From assembly GCF_003206045.1 (NCBI RefSeq), contig NZ_PZJM01000001.1, positions 186,807-250,806 on the forward strand: a stretch of 64,000 nucleotides of DNA, written 5' to 3'. The translations under genes and the position numbers were made by a program. Of this stretch, positions 32,671 to 41,344 are shown piece by piece; position 1 is the first letter of the stretch, and every line of letters starts with the position of its first letter. The notes beneath the pieces are model-generated. The model did no database searches. It was not told where the DNA came from and was given only the letters and a program-made list of their open reading frames with translations. This DNA is from Salinicola lusitanus. GTDB lineage: Bacteria > Pseudomonadota > Gammaproteobacteria > Pseudomonadales > Halomonadaceae.

Positions 32671-34043
32671 GTCGACCTGACCCGGACCGGGCCACAGTCG
32701 CACTCGACGCGCTGCTGCCGAGGCTCGGCCAACGCCTGGCCCGGACGGAGACGCGCCGGGTCAACGGCCGGGTGCGCCGCATCCGCGGCCTGCTGATTCA
32801 CGCCAGCATCGAGGGCGTCAGCATCGGCGAACTCTGCTATCTGCGCGACCCGGTCAGCGGACGTCGCGTCGCCGCCGAGGTGATCGGTTTCGAGGAAGAG
32901 GATGCGATCCTCTCGCCCATCGGCGAACTTCACGGACTCTCCACGCGCAGCGAAGTGATCGCCACCGGGCGCGCTCAGGGCGTGGCGGTCGGTGAAGCGC
33001 TGTTGGGCCGGGTCATCAGTCCGCTGGGAGAGTGGCTGGACGCTGCGGCGACGCCGCCCGGCGACGCCTCGAATCCGGCGCCTCCGCTGCGCGAATATCC
33101 CGTGCACGCCGAGCCGCCCGCGCCGCTGCGCCGCCAGCTGATCGAACAGCCGCTGGCGCTCGGCGTGCGTGCCATCGATGCGCTCAACACCGTGGCGAGA
33201 GGCCAGCGTGTCGGCCTGTTCGGCGAACCCGGCGTGGGCAAATCCTCACTGCTCTCGGCCATCGTCAAGGGCAGCAGCGCCGAGGTGGTGGTGCTCGGCC
33301 TGGTCGGCGAGCGCGGCCGCGAAGTGCGCGAACTGCTCGACGTGCAACTGGACGCCGAAGCGCGTCGCCGCACCGTCTGTGTCGTCTCCACCTCGGACCG
33401 CCCCGCCATCGAGCGCGCCCGCGCGGCGCTGGTCGCCACCGGCGTGGCGGAGTATTTCCGCGACCAGGGCCGGGACGTGCTGCTGCTGGTCGACAGCCTC
33501 ACCCGATTTGCCCGTGCCCAGCGCGAGATCGGCCTGGCCGCGGGCGAACCGCCGACCCGACGCGGCTACCCGCCATCGCTGTTCGCCGCCCTGCCCCGGC
33601 TGCTCGAACGCGCCGGCCCGGGCGATGCCGCCAGCGGCACCATCACCGCCATCTACACGGTGCTGACCGAGGGAGACGGCACCCTGGACCCGGTAGCGGA
33701 GGAGACCCGCGCCATCCTCGACGGACACATCGTATTGAGCGCCGAGCTCGCCCGGCGAGACCATTTTCCGGCGATCGATGTGCTGGCCAGTCGCAGCCGG
33801 CTGATGGAGAACGTCGCCGACGACGAGCATCGCCGCGACGCGGCCAAGGTCCGCGACCTGATGGCGCGCTATCGGGACGTCGAGCTGCTGCTCCAGGTGG
33901 GCGAGTATCGCGAGGGCAGCGACGCCGCCACCGACGAAGCGATACGCAAGCACGCCGAGATCGAGACCTTCCTGCGCCAGTCCCGGGACGATCGCAGCGA
34001 TTTCGCGGAGACGCTGAAACGGCTGAAGGAGATCGCCCGATGA
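32667..34043 (+). CDS. sctN: T3SS ATPase SctN (YscN/RhcN)
   Basis: A 458-residue FliI/YscN-family ATPase. The P-loop is GEPGVGKS (residues 186-193), the Walker B region is DVLLLVDSLTRFARAQREIG and the family signature GEPPTRRGYPPSLFAALPRL follows. The N-terminal barrel (HASIEGVSIGELCYL) and a C-terminal helical domain are complete. It unfolds substrates and strips chaperones at the base of the machine. The start at 32667 has AGGAG upstream and overlaps the sctL stop; the open frame begins 36 codons earlier inside sctL. Confidence 0.96.
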   Translation: MSRPDPDRATVALDALLPRLGQRLARTETRRVNGRVRRIRGLLIHASIEGVSIGELCYLRDPVSGRRVAAEVIGFEEEDAILSPIGELHGLSTRSEVIATGRAQGVAVGEALLGRVISPLGEWLDAAATPPGDASNPAPPLREYPVHAEPPAPLRRQLIEQPLALGVRAIDALNTVARGQRVGLFGEPGVGKSSLLSAIVKGSSAEVVVLGLVGERGREVRELLDVQLDAEARRRTVCVVSTSDRPAIERARAALVATGVAEYFRDQGRDVLLLVDSLTRFARAQREIGLAAGEPPTRRGYPPSLFAALPRLLERAGPGDAASGTITAIYTVLTEGDGTLDPVAEETRAILDGHIVLSAELARRDHFPAIDVLASRSRLMENVADDEHRRDAAKVRDLMARYRDVELLLQVGEYREGSDAATDEAIRKHAEIETFLRQSRDDRSDFAETLKRLKEIAR

Positions 34044-34522
34044 CCTCGTTGCACCCACTCGAGCGCCTGATCCAGCTGCGGCGTCATCGTACCCGCCGAG
34101 CCGAGGAGGCGCTGATGGCGAGCCAGCGCCGCTGTCGCGAACTGGATGCCCGGCATCAGGCACTTGAGATCACTCTCGACCAGCACCAGCGCGCTTCCAG
34201 ACATCGCGAGCAGGCGCTCTTCGACGACAGCGCACAGCAGCCGATGGGCGCCGAGACCATGGCGGCGTGGCAACAGACGCTGGCCGACGATGCCGGACGA
34301 CAGGAATCGCTGCTCCAGCAGCGGCGAACGCTGGCGCGGGAGCGCCGGACCGCCGATGCCGAGCGCGACGAGCGGGCCGCCGAATGGGCGAGATGTCGGC
34401 GCGCCGAGCAGGCCCTGGACCGCCTGCAGGCCGATCGCTCCCGCGCGCTGGCGGTCGACGCCGAGCGGCTGGCGGAGCTGGAGATGGAAGAGATGCGACC
34501 GCCGCAGGGAGCGCTGAGGTGA
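34040..34522 (+). CDS. sctO: T3SS stalk protein SctO (YscO/RhcZ-like)
   Basis: A 160-residue protein predicted to be one long coiled coil, rich in Arg, Glu, Gln and Ala (RRHRTRRAEEALMASQRRCR, then DERAAEWARCRRAEQALDRL). This is the FliJ/YscO layout: an alpha-helical hairpin that works as the ATPase central stalk and contacts SctV. It sits between sctN and sctQ as expected. Its ATG overlaps the sctN stop (ATGA) and its stop overlaps the GTG of sctQ. Confidence 0.85.
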   Translation: MTSLHPLERLIQLRRHRTRRAEEALMASQRRCRELDARHQALEITLDQHQRASRHREQALFDDSAQQPMGAETMAAWQQTLADDAGRQESLLQQRRTLARERRTADAERDERAAEWARCRRAEQALDRLQADRSRALAVDAERLAELEMEEMRPPQGALR

Positions 34523-35796
34523 CCCAACTGTCCACGACGCCACGCCGAGCTTCGGACCCGGCCTCAACGATCACGGCCGACGTTGCACCCGAGGGCGCCG
34601 CGCCGGGCCGGGCGACACCGTTGTCGCTGGCATCGCTGCCCGCGGTGGCAGCCGACCGCCTGGCGCTGCACAACGCGCTGCACGTCGCCCGCCGGCCGCT
34701 CGAATTCGACTGGCACGACCGCAAGGCCACGCTGCGCTTGCTGCCCGAGGACACCGCCATCGAGTCGGCCTGGTCGATCACCCTCGATCTCGGCGGGGAG
34801 CCGCTGACGCTGTCCGGCAGCGCAGCGGCGCTGGACCGGCTCGGTCAGCATCCCGACCGCCGGCGAGACCTGCGCGAGGTCGATCGCGAACTGGCCGCCA
34901 TGTGGCTGGAGGTGGTCTGGCTGGAGTGGCTGGAGCCGCTGGAGCACCGGCTGGGCATCGACATCCAGCTGCGGCCTACGATGTCGGCAACCATGGAGAG
35001 CCCCGCACGTATCTGCATCGCTTTCGAGCTCGATGGCGAATCGCACCCGCTCGCCCTCGACCTGCCGGTGGCCACCGCCGAGCGACTGCTGCCGACGCTC
35101 GACAGCGCCTTTCCGGCGCAACGTGCCCCGGCCAATGGCGTCACTGCCACCCTGCGAATCGAGAACGGCACCCAGACCCTGACGCTGGGCCAATGGCGCA
35201 GCCTGCGCGCCGGCGACGTGGTCATGCTCGACGGCGCAACCGCCGACGGCGTCCGGCTGAATCTCGCCGACCGTTTCGGCTGCCGGGCTCGCCTCGGCGA
35301 CACCGGACTGCGTGCCGACGGGCCGCTCGCCGCGAGCTCCCTCGATCGAGCCCCGAGCTCCCCCTGTGAAGCCCCGAACCGTCCTTGTGAAGCCCAGAAC
35401 CGTCCTTGTGAAGAGAGTGCCATGAGCGAACCCCCTGTGGATAAATCAACATCCCCCGAGCGATCCGGAACGGCCCAGGAGAGTTCGGCACCGACGCCGG
35501 AAGTACCGGACGTGGATAGTTCGCCCACCGCTCCTCTGGATTCGGTCGACCGGAACCTGGATGACCTCCCGGTGCAGTTGACCTGCGAACTGGGTCGGCT
35601 GGAGCTCTCGCTCGGCGAACTGCGCCAACTCGGCGAGGGTAGCGTGCTCCCGCTGGAGCGGCATCCCGAGCGGGCGGTCGACCTGGTCGTCAACGGCCGG
35701 CGGATGGGACGTGGGCGCCTGGTCGCCATCGGTGACGCGATCGGGGTGCAGGTCGAGAGGCTCGCGCTCGACGACGGGCGCGCCGGAGATGACTGA
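34519..35796 (+). CDS. sctQ: T3SS sorting-platform protein SctQ (YscQ/RhcQ)
   Basis: A 425-residue protein with two SpoA/SPOA domains. The first lies around VTATLRIENGTQTLTLGQWR (about residues 210-255); the second, C-terminal one is LDDLPVQLTCELGRLELSLG to RLVAIGDAIGVQVERLAL. Between them is a polar linker with three 7-residue cysteine repeats (NRPCEA type). A GTG start at 34519 with GGGAG upstream overlaps the sctO stop. An in-frame ATG at 35422 with a purine-rich site could yield a separate C-terminal form of 124 residues, as known for SpaO and YscQ. SctQ forms the cytosolic pods with SctK and SctL. Confidence 0.9.
   Translation: MTQLSTTPRRASDPASTITADVAPEGAAPGRATPLSLASLPAVAADRLALHNALHVARRPLEFDWHDRKATLRLLPEDTAIESAWSITLDLGGEPLTLSGSAAALDRLGQHPDRRRDLREVDRELAAMWLEVVWLEWLEPLEHRLGIDIQLRPTMSATMESPARICIAFELDGESHPLALDLPVATAERLLPTLDSAFPAQRAPANGVTATLRIENGTQTLTLGQWRSLRAGDVVMLDGATADGVRLNLADRFGCRARLGDTGLRADGPLAASSLDRAPSSPCEAPNRPCEAQNRPCEESAMSEPPVDKSTSPERSGTAQESSAPTPEVPDVDSSPTAPLDSVDRNLDDLPVQLTCELGRLELSLGELRQLGEGSVLPLERHPERAVDLVVNGRRMGRGRLVAIGDAIGVQVERLALDDGRAGDD
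35355..35417 (+). repeat. Three 21-bp tandem repeats in the sctQ linker
   Basis: Units at 35355-35375, 35376-35396 and 35397-35417; the last two differ only in their final bases. They encode SSPCEAP, NRPCEAQ and NRPCEES, so each adds one cysteine to the linker. They end four bases before the possible internal start at 35422. Confidence 0.85.
35422..35796 (+). CDS. Possible internally started SctQ-C (in frame inside sctQ)
   Basis: The in-frame ATG at 35422 is preceded by AAGAGAG at a suitable distance and begins just upstream of the second SpoA domain, giving 124 residues. Several SctQ proteins (YscQ, SpaO, SsaQ) are known to be made in full and short C-terminal forms that assemble together. 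Here the evidence is the position of the ATG and its purine-rich leader; expression is not shown. Confidence 0.45.
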   Translation: MSEPPVDKSTSPERSGTAQESSAPTPEVPDVDSSPTAPLDSVDRNLDDLPVQLTCELGRLELSLGELRQLGEGSVLPLERHPERAVDLVVNGRRMGRGRLVAIGDAIGVQVERLALDDGRAGDD

Positions 35797-36448
35797 GTTT
35801 CAGCCCAACCTGATCGCGATCATCATCGTGGTCGCCACCATCGGCCTGGTGCCGCTGGCGGTGGTGACGATGACCGGCTTTCTCAAGATCTCGGTGGTGC
35901 TGTTCCTGATCCGAAACGCCCTCGGTGTGCAGCAGACGCCCCCCAACCTGGTCCTCTACGGCATCGCGCTGATCCTGACGGTCTATATCACCACGCCGTT
36001 GATCGGCGAGATGGCCCATGAGTTCGAGCAGCGCTCGGCGGGTCTGGCCAGCGTCGAGGAGATCAAGCAGACCGGCGAGGCCCTGCGCGGGCCGCTACAG
36101 GCGTATCTGTCGCGCTACGCCAGTGAACACGAGCGGGCGTTCTTCATCGATGCCACCCGCACGCTATGGTCCGACGAAGCCCGCGAGGACCTCAAGAGCG
36201 ATGACCTGATCGTGCTGATTCCCGCCTTCGTCAGCTCGGAACTGACCCGCGCCTTCGAGATCGGCTTTCTGCTCTATATCCCGTTTCTGATCATCGACCT
36301 GATCGTCTCCAACGTGCTGATGGCGATGGGCATGATGATGGTTTCACCCACCCTGATCTCGATTCCGCTGAAGATTTTCCTGTTCGTGGCGGTGGACGGC
36401 TGGTCGCGGCTGATGCACGGACTGATCCTGAGTTACGGAGGCGGCTAG
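35789..36448 (+). CDS. sctR: T3SS export apparatus protein SctR (YscR/RhcR)
   Basis: A 219-residue FliP/YscR-family membrane protein. It has TM segments at both ends and a long charged periplasmic-side segment in the middle (LRGPLQAYLSRYASEHERAF). Family motifs are MTGFLKISVVLFLIRNALG and QTPPNLVLYGIALILT, with a late VLMAMGMMMVSPTLISIPLK. It forms the core export pore with SctS and SctT. It overlaps the end of sctQ by eight bases. Confidence 0.96.
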   Translation: MTEFQPNLIAIIIVVATIGLVPLAVVTMTGFLKISVVLFLIRNALGVQQTPPNLVLYGIALILTVYITTPLIGEMAHEFEQRSAGLASVEEIKQTGEALRGPLQAYLSRYASEHERAFFIDATRTLWSDEAREDLKSDDLIVLIPAFVSSELTRAFEIGFLLYIPFLIIDLIVSNVLMAMGMMMVSPTLISIPLKIFLFVAVDGWSRLMHGLILSYGGG

Positions 36449-36449
36449 G

Positions 36450-36719
36450 ATGACCGACGACATCTTTCTCTCGCTGATGAAGAACGCCCTGTGGACGGTG
36501 CTGCTGGTGTCGGCGCCGGCGCTGCTGGTGGCGATCGCCGTCGGCTTCGGCGTCGGTCTGCTGCAGGCGCTGACCCAGATCCAGGACCAGACGCTGCCGC
36601 AGGCGGTCAAGCTGGTCGCGGTGCTGCTGGTGCTGATTCTCTCGGGGCCGCTGCTGGCCGGGCAGATCGTCAATCTCACCGATCAGGTGCTGGACAATTT
36701 CGCCGCCTGGTCGCGCTGA
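36450..36719 (+). CDS. sctS: T3SS export apparatus protein SctS (YscS/RhcS)
   Basis: An 89-residue FliQ/YscS-family protein with two transmembrane helices. The family stretch VGLLQALTQIQDQTLPQAVK links them. It packs around the SctR-SctT core of the export gate. One base separates it from the sctR stop. Confidence 0.95.
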   Translation: MTDDIFLSLMKNALWTVLLVSAPALLVAIAVGFGVGLLQALTQIQDQTLPQAVKLVAVLLVLILSGPLLAGQIVNLTDQVLDNFAAWSR

Positions 36720-36771
36720 GGAAACGTGACCTGACCGGCTGCGCTTTCTTCTTGAGAAATCCAAGAGACCG

Positions 36772-37590
36772 ATGAACTACGACGATTTTGCCCGGTTCCT
36801 CACCGACTTCGCCTATCCGCTGATCGCGGCGGCCGCCGTCGGCGTGGCCCGGGCGCTGGGCATGGTGCTGGTGACGCCGGCCTTCAATCGCCTGGGGCTG
36901 ACCGGCATGATCCGCTCCGCCGTGGCGGTGACGATCTCGCTGCCTCTGATCGTGCAGCTGTTCGACGCGATGGTGAACGCGGAGACCCTGTCGACCTTCA
37001 GCGTCGCCGGTATGGTGATCAAGGAGTTGCTGATCGGCGTCGCCATCGGCCTGGTCTTCGGCGTGCCGTTCTGGGCAGCCGAGGTGGCCGGCGAGCTGAT
37101 CGACCTGCAGCGCGGCTCGACCATGGCGCAGATCGTCGATCCGATGGGCGCGACCGAAACCGGGGTGACCTCGACGCTGCTGACGATCACGCTGCTGGCA
37201 CTGTTCTTCATCACCGGCGGCTTCATGCTGCTGCTCGACGGCTTCTATCGCAGCTATGCGCTGTGGCCGGCGGTGGACTTCGTGCCGCTGCTGTCGCAGA
37301 CCTCGGCGATGGCGCTGCTCGGCCTGCTCGACCAGGTGATGCAGATCGGCGTACTGATGATCGCCCCACTGGTGATCGCGCTGCTGATCGCCGACCTGAT
37401 GCTGGCCTACGTTGCCAGGATGGCGCCTAACCTTCACGCCTTCGATCTGTCGCTACCGATCAAGAACCTGCTGTTCGCGTTCCTGATGCTGATCTACGTG
37501 GTCTTCCTGATCCCGCTGATGGTCGACAAGCTCGATATCGTCGCGCTCAACATGGCGCGTCTCGAAGCTATTCTCGGCGCGATGCGATAG
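36772..37590 (+). CDS. sctT: T3SS export apparatus protein SctT (YscT/RhcT)
   Basis: A 272-residue FliR/YscT-family membrane protein with about six to eight transmembrane helices. Motifs include GVARALGMVLVTPAFNRLGL, IKELLIGVAIGLVFGVPFWA and LIDLQRGSTMAQIVDPMGAT. It caps the export pore. A 52-bp gap follows sctS. Its normal partner gene sctU is displaced by a 3.5-kb gene immediately downstream. Confidence 0.95.
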   Translation: MNYDDFARFLTDFAYPLIAAAAVGVARALGMVLVTPAFNRLGLTGMIRSAVAVTISLPLIVQLFDAMVNAETLSTFSVAGMVIKELLIGVAIGLVFGVPFWAAEVAGELIDLQRGSTMAQIVDPMGATETGVTSTLLTITLLALFFITGGFMLLLDGFYRSYALWPAVDFVPLLSQTSAMALLGLLDQVMQIGVLMIAPLVIALLIADLMLAYVARMAPNLHAFDLSLPIKNLLFAFLMLIYVVFLIPLMVDKLDIVALNMARLEAILGAMR

Positions 37591-37765
37591 CCGCCGTCCA
37601 CCCCACCAAAGCCATACAGTCCGTTACCCAGCGTTTCACCGCTGCCATCGGGGCGTCATCCGGCGCCGGAATACTGGAGATGTCTTCCCGCGATGCCGTC
37701 CCGTCCTGTTCATGGATCGAACGTCGGCGTCCTCGAGCCAACCTCCTTGTAGAGAGAACAAGCCG

Positions 37766-40700
37766 ATGCGCGTCAACGATGATGTCACCCTCGACAAAGA
37801 TCCGGTCTCGTCCGCCCCCACTCAGGTCTTCAACTCCTTGCTCAAGCTGGCGCAGAAAATGGCCAAGGAGGGGGGCGCGGAGAAAGAAGATCTCGAACCC
37901 GGCAGCCAGGCTTACGAGGAGACGCTGAATTCGCTGGCGGTGGACATGGCGGACGGCATCGACATCGACAAGCGCCGGGTTTCCAGTCTGACGGGGGGCG
38001 CCGCGGACAAGTTCGAGAAGCTGGTCACCGCCGAGCTCAACGCCCAGCGCGCCGACGGCAAGCGCCCCGATCTGTCCCAGGCGATCGACAACGCCAGGAA
38101 AGCGCTGTTCGACCGCATCGGGCATGCCCTCGACAACGCCGACCGCAACGCTGGCAAGGGCCTGGATGTCTTCGAAGGCTACTGGAAGCGCCACGGCGGC
38201 GAAGAGGCCGCGATCGACGCGGGTTATGACGCCTACGGCGACTTTCTGGCCGATACCACGCTGACCGACAACCCCGATTACGAAGACAACCTCAATGCGC
38301 TGGCCCTGGGGATGGCCGGCGGCACGCTGACCGACCAGCGCAAGATCCTGCATCTCGACGCATCGGACACGCTCTCCCAACTCTACAAGAATCTGATCCA
38401 GAACCGGATCGATCAGGGCGACGATACTCAGGAAGCGATGGATCACGTCAACGACGATCTGCGCGAGCGCATCGACAGCGTCGGCGGTGGTGACGTCGCC
38501 AATGTCTTCGACGGCTATTTCAAGCGTCACGGTGGCGAAGCCGACACCGAGAAGCTGGCCCAGGAGAGCTATCTGGCCAATCGCGACGAGGGCGACATCG
38601 CCTACGACGACACGCTGAATTCGCTCTCCTCCGACATGGCCGAAGGCATCGATATCGATGACCGCACGGTAAGACCGCTGACCGGAGAGGCCGCCAGCCA
38701 GTTCCGCCAGCTGGTGGCGTATCAACTCGACCAGCAGCGTGAGCGCGGCGATGCCCCGGATCTCCAGGCGGCCATCGACGACGCCAAGGAAGACCTCTTC
38801 GCGCGCACCGGCAACGCCTTGACCGATGCCGACAAGGACAGCGCCGATGGCCTCGATGTGCTCAACGGCTACTGGGAGCGTCATGGCGGCAAGGACGACG
38901 CCATCGATGCCGGCTACGCAGCCTACGACGACTTCCTCGCCGACCACACCGTGACCGACAACCCCAGTTACGAGGACAACCTCAACGCGCTCTCATCCGG
39001 CCTGGCAGGCAGCACCCTGACCGACTCGCGCCAGATTCTGCATATCGAAAGCTCGGAGACGCTGTCACAGCTCTACCAGAACCTGATCGACAGCAAGCTG
39101 AGCGACGGCGCCTCCCGCGAGGAGGCCACCGCCCAGGTCAACGACGACCTGCGCGAGCGGATCCGGCACGCGGCCGGAGACGATGGCAAGGCGGTCCAGA
39201 ATGTCTTCGACGGTTACTGGTCGCGGCACGGCGGCGAGACCAACACCCAGCGCCTGTCCGACAACGCGGAGCTGGACACGGCGCGGCGCGATCACGACCT
39301 GCCGGCGTTCAGCGATGTCGACATCCAGTCGATGGAGACCAGCGAGAGCGACCCGGACGACAGTTCACGCAAGCTGACCGTCAGCGAGCTGACCTGGCAG
39401 AACCTGATCGAAGCGTGGAAGACGGGGATCGAGGACGGCAGCATCGACAAGAACGACGAGCGCGCCCAGTTCTACCGTGCCCTGCGCGCCCAGGGAGCGC
39501 TCGACAACGGCCTGGACCTGGTCGGCCTCGATATCTCGGAGGGGCTGAGCCTCGATCACGTCACCGGCGATGATCTGTCGTCGGTCATCGATGGCGAGAA
39601 ACTCGATGCCAGCCTCGGCGAACTGTTCGCTTCCGAGGCCGTGCAGAAGGATTACCTGGAAGCCCAGGAAGGCGCCGTCGACAAGGTCGCCGACAAGGAC
39701 GACATCGCATCGCGACTGGAGGAGACCGCCTTCAGCGAGGAGTACATCGACTACATCAACGACCTGCGCGAGAGCGGTCAGGGGGAACTCGCCGAGCAGG
39801 ATATCTCGCGCACCTACAATGCGCTCTCGACACTGTTCCCGGCCACCGAAGAGAGCGACAAGGCGGCAGAATTCGCCCAGAATCTACAGCTCGACTCGAT
39901 GATCACCGATCTCGACGATCTGCTCGCCGACCCCAACAACATCAACGATGCCAACCTGGCCGCTGGCACCCAGGACGTGGTCAAGACGGTCCTCACCGCG
40001 CTCAAGCGGGCCGGCATCGACATACCGCGACGCACGGCCGAGAGCATCGACAAGTTCGTGCACGAGTTCCTGAACAATGAGCAATCGGCGAAGACCTTCG
40101 GCAAGGCACTGCAGGAACTCGGCGACAAGTTCGAGAAAAACGGCAGCCTCACCGAGGCGGATATCAAGAAGACACTGAGCAAGGATGTCTACACTGCGCT
40201 CAACGAGAAGACCAACGGCGGCATGATGTCGCTGGTTTCTCACCTCAACGGCAATGGCGCGCTGGGTTCCGTTGGCGGCCTGATTTCACTCACTTCCGGT
40301 ATTTATCAGCTCGCTGGCGGCCGTGTCTCCGACAAGGCGGAAGCGGGAGTCGCCATTACCAAGGAGCTGGTGAGTTTCCTCGGCGCGAGCCAGCATTTCG
40401 TCAATCTCGGCAGCAATATCATCGATACCGTCTCCGGCTCGAAACTCAACGAGATGCTGGGGCTGGACAAGACGCTGGACGGCATCTGGAGCACCGACAA
40501 GCCCACCCCGGGCAGTCAGGATCCGGACCGCTTCCTGCGCTTGAGCGAGAATTTCCAGAGCGTCGTCGATACGGCGTCCGTCGACGATCAGGGCAAACTC
40601 GGCAAGATACTGGATCTCACGCCCGAGGAGGCAGAAGCGGTAGTCAAAGGCGTCGACAAGGGCTTCACTTCCAACCCCGAGCTGCCAGGTGCAACGACCA

Positions 40701-41317
40701 CGACACGGAGTATCAGCTCATTTCTTCGCGTGCTTGACGGTGCCGCCAACGGGACGGCCGGAGCGCTGGACATCGCCCTCGGCGGACTGATGATCAAGCG
40801 CGGCGCGGATAGCGGCGATGGCGCCACCATCGGCCAGGGCGCGGTGACCGTCGCGGCGGGCGCCTTCGGCCTTGCCGGCGGCGCCTCGTCGCTGGCCGCC
40901 CTCAAGGGCATTGCCGTCGCCCGCGCCGCCACCGGGCCGCTGTTCTGGATCTCCGCCGGCCTGACGCTGGCGACGCTGCCGTTCTCCATCGTCCAGGACA
41001 TCAAGCGCACCAACGCGCTGGAAGGACACGAAGCCGACCTCAAGGAGCTCTTCACCTCTCTCGACGAGGATGGTCTACTGACCGAGGATGGCTTGACGCG
41101 CTACGAGTTCCTCGAAGCGTATGTCCGGAACTACGGCCAGCGCGACGCCCCGGACGACGAGAGCATCCTCGACTACCGTAGTGACGAGTACGAGTTCTAC
41201 GTGCGGGAGGGCCATCTTCCCGACTCGACCTGGGACGATTTCGAACATGAGGACTACGCCGGCGATGGCAGCAATCTCGAGACCAAGATGGACGAGGGCT
41301 CGACCGTCGGTGCCTGA
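37766..41317 (+). CDS. Large repeat protein, HrpF/NopX/HrpK-like T3SS translocator candidate
   Basis: An 1183-residue acidic protein without a Sec signal. Four homologous units of about 90-115 residues fill residues 50-490; each has a start like YEETLNSLAVDMADG or YEDNLNALALGMAGG and an end like VFEGYWKRHGG. They alternate in two types with a 230-residue period. The middle is helical and charged. Hydrophobic segments follow at about 832-855, 995-1010 and 1030-1077 (including GPLFWISAGLTLATLPFSIV). N-terminal repeats plus C-terminal hydrophobic segments are the layout of Xanthomonas HrpF and rhizobial NopX, thought to insert into host membranes. The location between sctT and sctU ties it to the secretion system. 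Confidence 0.7.
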   Translation: MRVNDDVTLDKDPVSSAPTQVFNSLLKLAQKMAKEGGAEKEDLEPGSQAYEETLNSLAVDMADGIDIDKRRVSSLTGGAADKFEKLVTAELNAQRADGKRPDLSQAIDNARKALFDRIGHALDNADRNAGKGLDVFEGYWKRHGGEEAAIDAGYDAYGDFLADTTLTDNPDYEDNLNALALGMAGGTLTDQRKILHLDASDTLSQLYKNLIQNRIDQGDDTQEAMDHVNDDLRERIDSVGGGDVANVFDGYFKRHGGEADTEKLAQESYLANRDEGDIAYDDTLNSLSSDMAEGIDIDDRTVRPLTGEAASQFRQLVAYQLDQQRERGDAPDLQAAIDDAKEDLFARTGNALTDADKDSADGLDVLNGYWERHGGKDDAIDAGYAAYDDFLADHTVTDNPSYEDNLNALSSGLAGSTLTDSRQILHIESSETLSQLYQNLIDSKLSDGASREEATAQVNDDLRERIRHAAGDDGKAVQNVFDGYWSRHGGETNTQRLSDNAELDTARRDHDLPAFSDVDIQSMETSESDPDDSSRKLTVSELTWQNLIEAWKTGIEDGSIDKNDERAQFYRALRAQGALDNGLDLVGLDISEGLSLDHVTGDDLSSVIDGEKLDASLGELFASEAVQKDYLEAQEGAVDKVADKDDIASRLEETAFSEEYIDYINDLRESGQGELAEQDISRTYNALSTLFPATEESDKAAEFAQNLQLDSMITDLDDLLADPNNINDANLAAGTQDVVKTVLTALKRAGIDIPRRTAESIDKFVHEFLNNEQSAKTFGKALQELGDKFEKNGSLTEADIKKTLSKDVYTALNEKTNGGMMSLVSHLNGNGALGSVGGLISLTSGIYQLAGGRVSDKAEAGVAITKELVSFLGASQHFVNLGSNIIDTVSGSKLNEMLGLDKTLDGIWSTDKPTPGSQDPDRFLRLSENFQSVVDTASVDDQGKLGKILDLTPEEAEAVVKGVDKGFTSNPELPGATTTTRSISSFLRVLDGAANGTAGALDIALGGLMIKRGADSGDGATIGQGAVTVAAGAFGLAGGASSLAALKGIAVARAATGPLFWISAGLTLATLPFSIVQDIKRTNALEGHEADLKELFTSLDEDGLLTEDGLTRYEFLEAYVRNYGQRDAPDDESILDYRSDEYEFYVREGHLPDSTWDDFEHEDYAGDGSNLETKMDEGSTVGA
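37913..39292 (+). repeat. Two 690-bp tandem units inside the translocator candidate gene
   Basis: 37913-38602 and 38603-39292 encode the A1-B1 and A2-B2 pairs of protein repeats (period 230 codons). A and B are themselves related, so an ancestral unit was duplicated twice: first A/B, then the pair. Corresponding motifs between A1 and A2 include KGLDVFEGYWKRHGG and DGLDVLNGYWERHGG. Confidence 0.8.
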
Positions 41318-41344
41318 CGCCTCGGCGGGTGAACGCCTCGCGCC

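Noticed and set aside
23904..37590. Flagellar export apparatus instead of T3SS
   Set aside because: The locus has secretin, SctJ lipoprotein, SctK, SctD and translocator-type genes, and no hook, rod, flagellin or FliM/FliG genes.
41040..41115. EF-hand-like loop near the C-terminus of the large repeat protein
   Set aside because: DEDGLLTEDG has the flavour of a calcium loop, but the spacing of acidic residues does not meet the 12-residue pattern.
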